Below, piece by piece: positions 57,243 to 64,000 of a stretch of DNA of 64,000 nucleotides (position 1 is the stretch's first letter; each line of letters opens with the position of its first letter). The DNA is from Ulva prolifera. Its lineage: Eukaryota; Chlorophyta; Ulvophyceae; Ulvales; Ulvaceae. The notes beneath the pieces are model-generated. The model was not told the DNA's origin, did no database searches, and saw nothing but the letters and a program-made list of their open reading frames with translations. The DNA is taken from positions 8,753,985-8,817,984 of the forward strand of contig CM041196.1 in assembly GCA_023078555.1 (NCBI GenBank). Reading direction: 5' to 3'. A program made the position numbers and the translations under genes.

Positions 57243-58566
57243 AACTGTTGCATTCTGGACAGAACAACAGAGCAGAACAGATCCAGTGCAACAGCATCAA
57301 CTGTTGCATTCTGGACAGAACAACAGAGCAACGCACATCCAGTGCAACAGCATCAACTGTTGCATTCTGGACAGAACAACAGAACAGCACACATCCAGTG
57401 CAACAGCATCAACTGTTGCATTCTGGACAGAACAACAGAACAGCACACATCCAGTGCAACAGCATCAACTGTTGCATTCTGGACAGAACAACAGAGCAGA
57501 ACAGATCCAGTACAACCGCATCAACTGTTGCATTCTGGACAGAACAACAGAGCAACACACATTCAGTGCAACAGCATCAACTGTTACATTCTGGACAGAA
57601 CAACAGAACAGCACACATCCAGTGCAACAGCATCAACTGTTGCATTCTGGACAGAACAACAGAGCAACACACATCCAGTGCAACAGCATCAACTGTTGCA
57701 TTCTGGACAGAACAACAGAGCAGAACAGATCCAGTACAACCGCATCAACTGTTGCATTCTGGACAGAACAACAGAGCAACACACATCCAGTGCAACAGCA
57801 TCAACTGTTGCATTCTGAACACAACAACAGAACAGCACACATCCAGTGCAACAGCATCAATTGTTGCATTCTGGACAGAACAACAGAGCAGAACATATCC
57901 AGTACAACCGCATCAACTGTTGCATTCTGGACAGAACAACAGAACAGCACACATCCAGTGCAACAGCATCAACTGTTGCATTCTGGACAGAACAACAGAG
58001 CAACACACATCCAGTGCAACAGCATCAACTGTTGCATTCTGGACAGAACAACAGAGCAGAACAGATCCAGTACAACTGCATCAACTGTTGCATTCTGGAC
58101 AGAACAACAGAACAGCACACATCCAGTGCAACAGCATCAACTGTTGCATTCTGGACAGAACAACAGAGCAGAACAGATCCAGTACAACCGCATCAACTGT
58201 TGCATTCTGGACAGAACAACAGAGCAACACACATCCAGTGCAACAGCATCAACTGTTGCATTCTGGACAGAACAACAGAACAGCACACATCCAGTGCAAC
58301 AGCATCAACTGTTGCATTCTGGACAGGGCAACAGAGCAGAACAGATCCAGTACAACCGCATCAACTGTTGCATTCTGGACAGAACAACAGAGCAGAACAG
58401 ATCCAGTACAACCGCATCAACTGTTGCATTCTGGACAGAACAACAGAACAGAACAGATCCAGTACAACCGCATCAACTGTTGCATTCTGGACAGAACAAC
58501 AGAACAGCACACATCCAGTGCAACAGCATCAACAGTTGCATTCTGGGCAGGGCAACAGAGCAGCAC
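57243..58566. repeat. 56-bp minisatellite, 23 full copies plus a partial one
   Basis: Units start CTGTTGCATTCTGGACAGAA at 57245, 57301, 57357 and so on every 56 bp to 58533 with no length change. Three sequence variants alternate irregularly in the second half of the unit (AGAGCAGAACAGATCC, AGAACAGCACACATCC, AGAGCAACACACATCC). Because 56 is not a multiple of 3, the frame changes each unit; all three forward frames are open through most of the array, giving 56-residue protein repeats. No start, domain or neighbouring exon supports translation. Confidence 0.95.
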
Positions 58567-58614
58567 CCCTATACCTTGATCTAGTCACAAGTGATCATCA
58601 ACGAATAGCTGATG

Positions 58615-61600
58615 CTACAGGTTATCATACGTTGCATGAGTGGCAGCCACACCTTCTTGCTGCCGATGATGATGTTCGATCGCATTGCTCATCTTGTAGA
58701 TCGTTTGCAGTGTTGGATCATCCACACCTCGAACTGCTTCCAGTTTCATAATCATGTTCTCAATTCCTTGCAGTCGGATGTCCATGGCCACGCTGTCACT
58801 GTGATTGCTTGCTGCGAGCTTGCCTACTGACATGATCACCTGGTGTAGACGTTTTTCGACTGTGAGGCCGCTCTATTCCTACACTAAGACACACATTGCT
58901 ATATTTCGCTACAAATCACGTCCCATCACTGCGACAACATCAGAACATCAGCACCTGCAAGCGCCGGTCTTGTTGTAGCAGCATCGACCCCTGGTTTTCT
59001 GCGATCACCGTCTGAGCAAGTGAAGCAAGCTGCGTTTGGGCAGTCCTCAAGTTCAACATGGTCCCTTCAGCCTGGGCTCGGGCGACAGGGTTGTCCGAAG
59101 CTTGTACAAAGGCCTGCGAAGAGAATGCAGATGGCTGTCATTCCATGCACTTGATATGAACGGTATATGAGCAAGCACGAACGAGTAGTGGCATGCAAGC
59201 AGCACACCGTCAGGCTTTGATGCACCGTTTCAAGGGCCGTTCGACTCCGATATAGCATGGCCTCTGCTGATTCATCTTCCTGCGGTGGTGCGCGTTGCCT
59301 GAACAAGACCTGCAGTTCCAATTCCAATCTATAGTCACATGCATCTTGCATGAATGCCAATACAACGACATGAATGGTGGCAGCAAGCATGTGTACTTGA
59401 ATGGGTTCAACAAGCAAGGCTTGTGCTAAGAATGGGGTGCAAGCCGCACCTCAGCCTCCAATGCCTGCTTTTTCCGGTTGAATCTCCTTGCAACTGCGGC
59501 TGCAGGGTCCATCACCTCTTCTGGAATCTGTTGATCTGTAATGAAAGTGGCACCGATTGCTTTTGCTCTTCTGACCACACTGCTCGGTGGCACGAACGCT
59601 GGGAGCTCATGCCCTGTCATCTGCAACCTCTTGCACTCGTCCTCATGCGCGAACAAGAGGCAAAACACCTGCACATCAATATGAAGTGTCACCAATCACA
59701 GCTTGCATGCGGTAACCGCTTCCGAGGGCGTGTCACAAGTTGACCAGCAACAACAGAGATTCAGACATTCGTACATCCCACTGAAGGTCTGCCCACTGTG
59801 TCCACTGGTCATCATGCAGCGTGTATCGATCCAAATCATCGAATAACGGGTGGTCATCAAACAACCAATGATCGGGGTATAGAATCTTCAGTATAGGTAA
59901 AACCTGTACCAGTCAAAAATCAAGACAACATGGAGTCATTCGAGACGGCCACTAGCCACAGCTGCGAGGACCACATACTTGCGCCAATACATTGGCAAGA
60001 AAGTCCAAGACCTCCAAAAACTTCTCGAGGGAGTTGCCCTCTTGGGTGGCTAACTTCTCTTGTACCTGCACACTCATTGTCTAAGGCTTATTTTGCGACA
60101 GCGCTGAAGGAAACAAGATGAGCTGCACATGCACATGGATAAGCATGCGCACCTCTTTGCTTTTCACCCATTCCAGTGCCTGCTTGATGTTGAGCGTGGT
60201 TCCATCAGTCAGCTCGATCACTTTAGTGAAAACTTTAGCCTTGATTGCAGCCGGGGCAACTAGATATCCGTGCTTTGGTAAGAAATGCTTCGTTGATTCG
60301 TAACCGTGTGTCAAGCACACGGTTCTCGTTGATGGGACTGTATTGTAGGACTGGCTCAAGGTTGTCTGATTCCACTTCCCAGCACGTGCAGCATCTGCCT
60401 CACTCCCACTGCACCAATGATCAACAAATCACATTCAGCAAAGGATCGCGGACGCAGCAGGCATGTTCTCTTCCACATACCCTCGCTCAACAATCTCCTC
60501 TGCTCCATCACGCCGGTTTGTGTGCTGTTTTTTTGGTAAGTTGCGACCGAAGCATGTCTTCTGCATATTGCGGATCCGATTGTCCATAGCAGATGATGGA
60601 TTCTTCAAGTCGGGATCAAATGGGGGTTCTGGATATTGGTGGGTAGCGAGCGGAGCTTGCATCCTGCATATGAATAGGGTGACGGTCATCTTGTGAACAA
60701 GTTTCACGGAAGTGTGAATGTTTGTGAATGCGATTGAGGTTGCCTACCAAGATGTAGTTTCAGCTACCGACTCTGGCAGCGGCTGCCCATTGCCAAGGAA
60801 CAGGCGACAGGCTACGTGTATAGCCAAATGCAGCAGTGGGCATCGCAGAAGCTCATTGCCATATGTAACAGCTCGACAATCTGCATGCTTGCCCTCCTTG
60901 TTCGCCTTTGCACCATGGATCGCAAAAATCAACATGGGCATCACCGTAGGCAATGAATAATAGTTGGTATATGTGAAGATATGTCCGATTGGAAGGTCTC
61001 TGAATTCCTTGCCCCTGAGCAACATGACTCTCATCATGTATTGTTGCCGCCTGCACACTAGCAGTGATTGAGCCCTGAGGAAACACAGTGCACTGACCTT
61101 GCTCTCCGCTATCCCTACACGAGATGATTTGTGTTCGCACCCTATAGATTCCAGGGCAAGTCGGGCGAGAAGGGTCGAAGGAGAAAACACTGCCTTCTGA
61201 ACTTGAAAAAGGCAATTACCTCTCTTACTTTGATCTTTTATGCCCAGCTCAAATAATATCATCGCTTGCTCAAGCTTCTCTCGGAAAGTGGCCAAGTACA
61301 GGCAGGACTTTTTGGTAACGCTTGCTGGATCCCTGATTCATATTGCAAAGATTTTGATGTTGAAGAGTGTGCAGTGATTGTCACCGTGAATTAACATGTT
61401 GAGCATTGTACTTGACTGAAGCATGGAACGCACCGACCAGCATCGATCTGTTTGGCGAGAGAGGGCCAGAAATTGTTGAATGCCGCTGTGCCTCTGAAGT
61501 CACCAACTGGAAAATGGCCTCCATACATTGTTTCCACCTGTTTACCCCAATGCGCAATTCCATTGGCCATATTCTGGTAGAATGAAAGTGATCCCTGCAC

Positions 61601-63998
61601 GCAACCGCACACTGCTGGCACAATCACATGATGCACACAACACTTGGAGGTCCATCGACATGGACATTACCGATGAGAAGCCATTGCTTTGAATTTCTTG
61701 GCTGAAACAGACGCCTCCAGACAGTAACATCGCTTCAAACCCAAGGTTCGCAACATTGCCGCGCTTGAGCTCGCCAAGATATCGCAGTGTGGGCATGTCA
61801 CTCCATTGAACACCCCGTAACATGTTGCTGGCATCATTTAATTCACGTATATCCTTCAGAGTTTCAGGATCCAGAGATCCCACTGACACTGCAATGCGGT
61901 GCTGGTCAGAGGCTGTATGCGATGACATCATCTCATGCAATTTACTCCAGGCAACCTGGAAAACAAATGAATCGCACCTTTGTATTTTTCACCGCTTGAG
62001 AACTTCTCGTAAATACTCATGAATTTGTCTTCAATCTTCTGGCAAAATGTCTCTCGGCACTCCCTCAGCGATGCCAACATATCTTGGATCATGTCTGTGT
62101 GAAGAGCTTCCGAAAAGCTGTGAATGCTTGGTTGTGCACCAAGCTGTTCAGCCACTTGATCAGATGCTTGGCACACCTCGTCAAGAGGCAACTTTTCCAA
62201 CTTTTCTGTACTTGTAACATCCACTTGAACATCTCCACACTCATCAATAAACTGGTTGAGCAAGATTGCCCAAGCCCCTGTGGTGTGTGGTGACAAGCCC
62301 AGATCTAGCCATTTCTGACCTGCACAACAAGTCAATGTCACACATCAAGAGACATAAGAGGCTGAGCATGATCACAAACATTGACAATAAGGTAATCGGG
62401 TACCTGCGCGGGCTGTGCCCCATAGATGATACTGGAAAAATTGTAAAAACAACAAAGTGTGCAATGCCTTGGCGGCAATGCACACGTCTTCGGACGGCAT
62501 GGCCCCAGTCTCTGAACTTGGAACTTGTGCCTTGTGCAAACAGGCGGCCATCCATGCTAGTGCATCAAGGACTGCAAACAGCTGCTTTGTGAGTGTTCCA
62601 GCTTGATGCTGATTGAACATTGAATGTTGCTTGGACAATCATACATATACAAGTTGAAGCGTGGACCTTACAGTGAGAGGATGTCTTACCGTCCTGAGAA
62701 GTCGGCCTGATATGCCAATGCTTCGGGGAACACAGATCGCACTTTTTGCACAATTGCTTTCCGACGGACCATGGCTATCTTGGACGGCTGGTGGCGTTGC
62801 AGCAACACATGTAATTCACCTCTGAGCAGTCTTGGTAGCAGCCTGTCCTCGTCCGGTTCATTGTTGTCAGCATTTATATTCTGCAAACATGTTACATGTA
62901 GTCTTGATGAGTATTATTGCTATGTATCTGGAAAAAAGTCATAACCACGGTTGTTGAACCCACCGGTGCACGACATGCACTCCAGAAGGCAGCCACTAGG
63001 CCCTCCTGGTTAGTGGCTGCTGAGTCATCTAATGCAACGCTCAACATCTTCTTCATGCGGTCCTCAGTGTCACCGAGTGCGACCTTGAGGACAACCGCCA
63101 TCCCATTCTTTATGTTGGCATCAGCAAGGAACCTCTTGCGCAGGCATTCGCTGTCCTTGGCACCTGCCGTTGCAGCATGCTTCAGATCCACAGCATGATC
63201 CCTCAGCTTTTTGACTGAACCGATGTAGGTTGTCAACAGCTGAGGCTGCGGCACTGGCACCACCATAAAACCTTCCTGCGGCAGAGTGTCATCATTGACC
63301 ATCAGCACATAGCACACACAGAACATGCACATAGACTAGGGTCAGCTTGATGTTACCTCGCCATCGTCCCTGACCAGTGTGACTGATTTCCATGCATCCG
63401 GGTGTTGGATGGACAGATACACCATCATCTCTGAAATGACCTTGCTGTATTTCATGAGCTTGTTATCAGCAGTGTGCTTGTCTGTGTCGAACACTATCGA
63501 GGCCACATCATTGACTATAGACATTAGGTTGTCACGAACGCTGGTTGTTCCTGTATCTTTGTGGCTGCACACAAACAAAGATGACTGAAATTCAATTGGT
63601 AGCGGAACCACAGACATGGAGCACACTGAAGGTGAGGAGCTCACGCTGCAATTTTGGCGTCGAGCCATTCAGCCTCGATGTGAATGCCCAAATACATAGC
63701 TGCAAACTGAATGAGATAATGGTTCATCCCACCACTATCGAGATTGCCTTTCAAAATGTGAAGTGCTGTGTCCTTCAAAGAAATGTATAGAGGCTTGTAT
63801 CGAGGCTTCCCTGCATATCAAACACCAATGGCCACTCCGTGAGGTGCAAAGAGATTTGCAGCAATTGACAGAGGCCGCAATCGTGCACACCTGCGAGCCT
63901 ATCCTCCAGTCGCATAAGATAATGCATCTCGTTGTCACCCTCATTGCCAGCCTCGCTGCACGGAAATTCACCTTCAGTTGCGTCTGCATCCGATTCAA
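58615..63998 (-). CDS. Multi-exon gene with Ndc10/Crypton-like (tyrosine recombinase-type) segment, 5' end outside window
   Basis: About 14 exons on the minus strand separated by short GT-AG introns. Examples read in frame: exon ending RLEDRLAG joined to KPRYKPLYISLKD across an 85-nt intron near 63895-63810; 63550-63342 (MMVYLSIQHPDAW); 63280-62950 (GDTEDRMKKMLSVALDD); 62880-62690; 62330-61990; 61960-61665; 61590-61430; 61335-61210; 61055-60745; 60650-60480; 60340-60130; 59910-59740; 59640-59450; 59340-59225; 59110-58955; and a last exon 58873-58615 ending TAG. The block MLLRGKEFRDLPIGHIF ... AKANKEGKHADCRAV ... LLRCPLLHLAIHVACRLF resembles the Ndc10 domain-II / Crypton recombinase pattern (LLR-x-E, GKTNQxGR, LLCPxxALA). 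The catalytic tyrosine was not identified. The C-terminus is Gln/Leu-rich and helical. No stop interrupts it, so it may be a host gene or an active element. Confidence 0.5.
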
Positions 63999-64000
63999 AA

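Noticed and set aside
57179..58751. Repeat proteins encoded by the 56-bp array
   Set aside because: Open frames follow from a stop-free unit. There is no start context, domain or adjoining exon, so it is kept as a finding and not called as genes.

Overview
The window is eukaryotic nuclear DNA made almost entirely of transposable elements. Genes are split by short GT-AG introns (about 80-150 nt), there are Ty1/copia and chromodomain Ty3/gypsy retrotransposons, and there is a CACTA-like (Tnp2 / Transposase_21) DNA transposon family. This suits an algal or plant-lineage genome, but nothing seen here fixes the species. No intact tRNA or rRNA gene, CRISPR array or bacterial operon was found.

Layout. 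(1) 1-4226, minus: copia-1, open from gag through integrase to the window edge except for two in-frame stops. (2) About 5430-32611, minus: DNA transposon 'element A', with a Tnp2-like transposase carrying several stops. It was split by two gypsy elements on the plus strand: gypsy-1 (9854-20057, 999-bp LTRs with one difference seen, TSD GTGGA) inside the transposase gene, and gypsy-2 (22176-32001, about 794-bp LTRs roughly 2% diverged, TSD TGTAA) in the 5' leader. A (CA)n tract of about 900 bp lies in a transposase intron. (3) 32612 to about 35440, plus: copia-2, a degraded copy containing a filler fragment and a 285-bp tRNA-like repeat. (4) About 35461-45659, plus: 'element C', a CACTA-like element with transposase and accessory genes. 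(5) 46544-57242, plus: 'element D', the best-preserved relative, with 27-bp terminal inverted repeats starting CACAG, an AA target duplication and the same two genes. (6) 57243-58566: a 56-bp minisatellite, about 23.6 copies. (7) 58615-63998+, minus: a multi-exon gene with an Ndc10/Crypton-like (tyrosine recombinase-type) segment, running off the right edge.

Main points. Elements C and D share, beside the Tnp2-like transposase, a second spliced gene that I do not recognise. It has matching exon borders, an acidic C-terminal half and a last exon rich in Lys/Arg. The ends of these elements carry clusters of short sites (GGTGAGCC in A and C, GGTGCGCC in D). Together this looks like a two-component transposon in which the second protein may play the part of maize TnpA (inference). 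Both gypsy elements keep gag and pol in one frame separated by a single UGA in a conserved protein context, suggesting stop-codon readthrough. Both also carry a small homologous third ORF between pol and the 3' LTR.

Exon borders are read by eye from paralogue comparison and GT/AG sites and are accurate to tens of bases unless stated otherwise.
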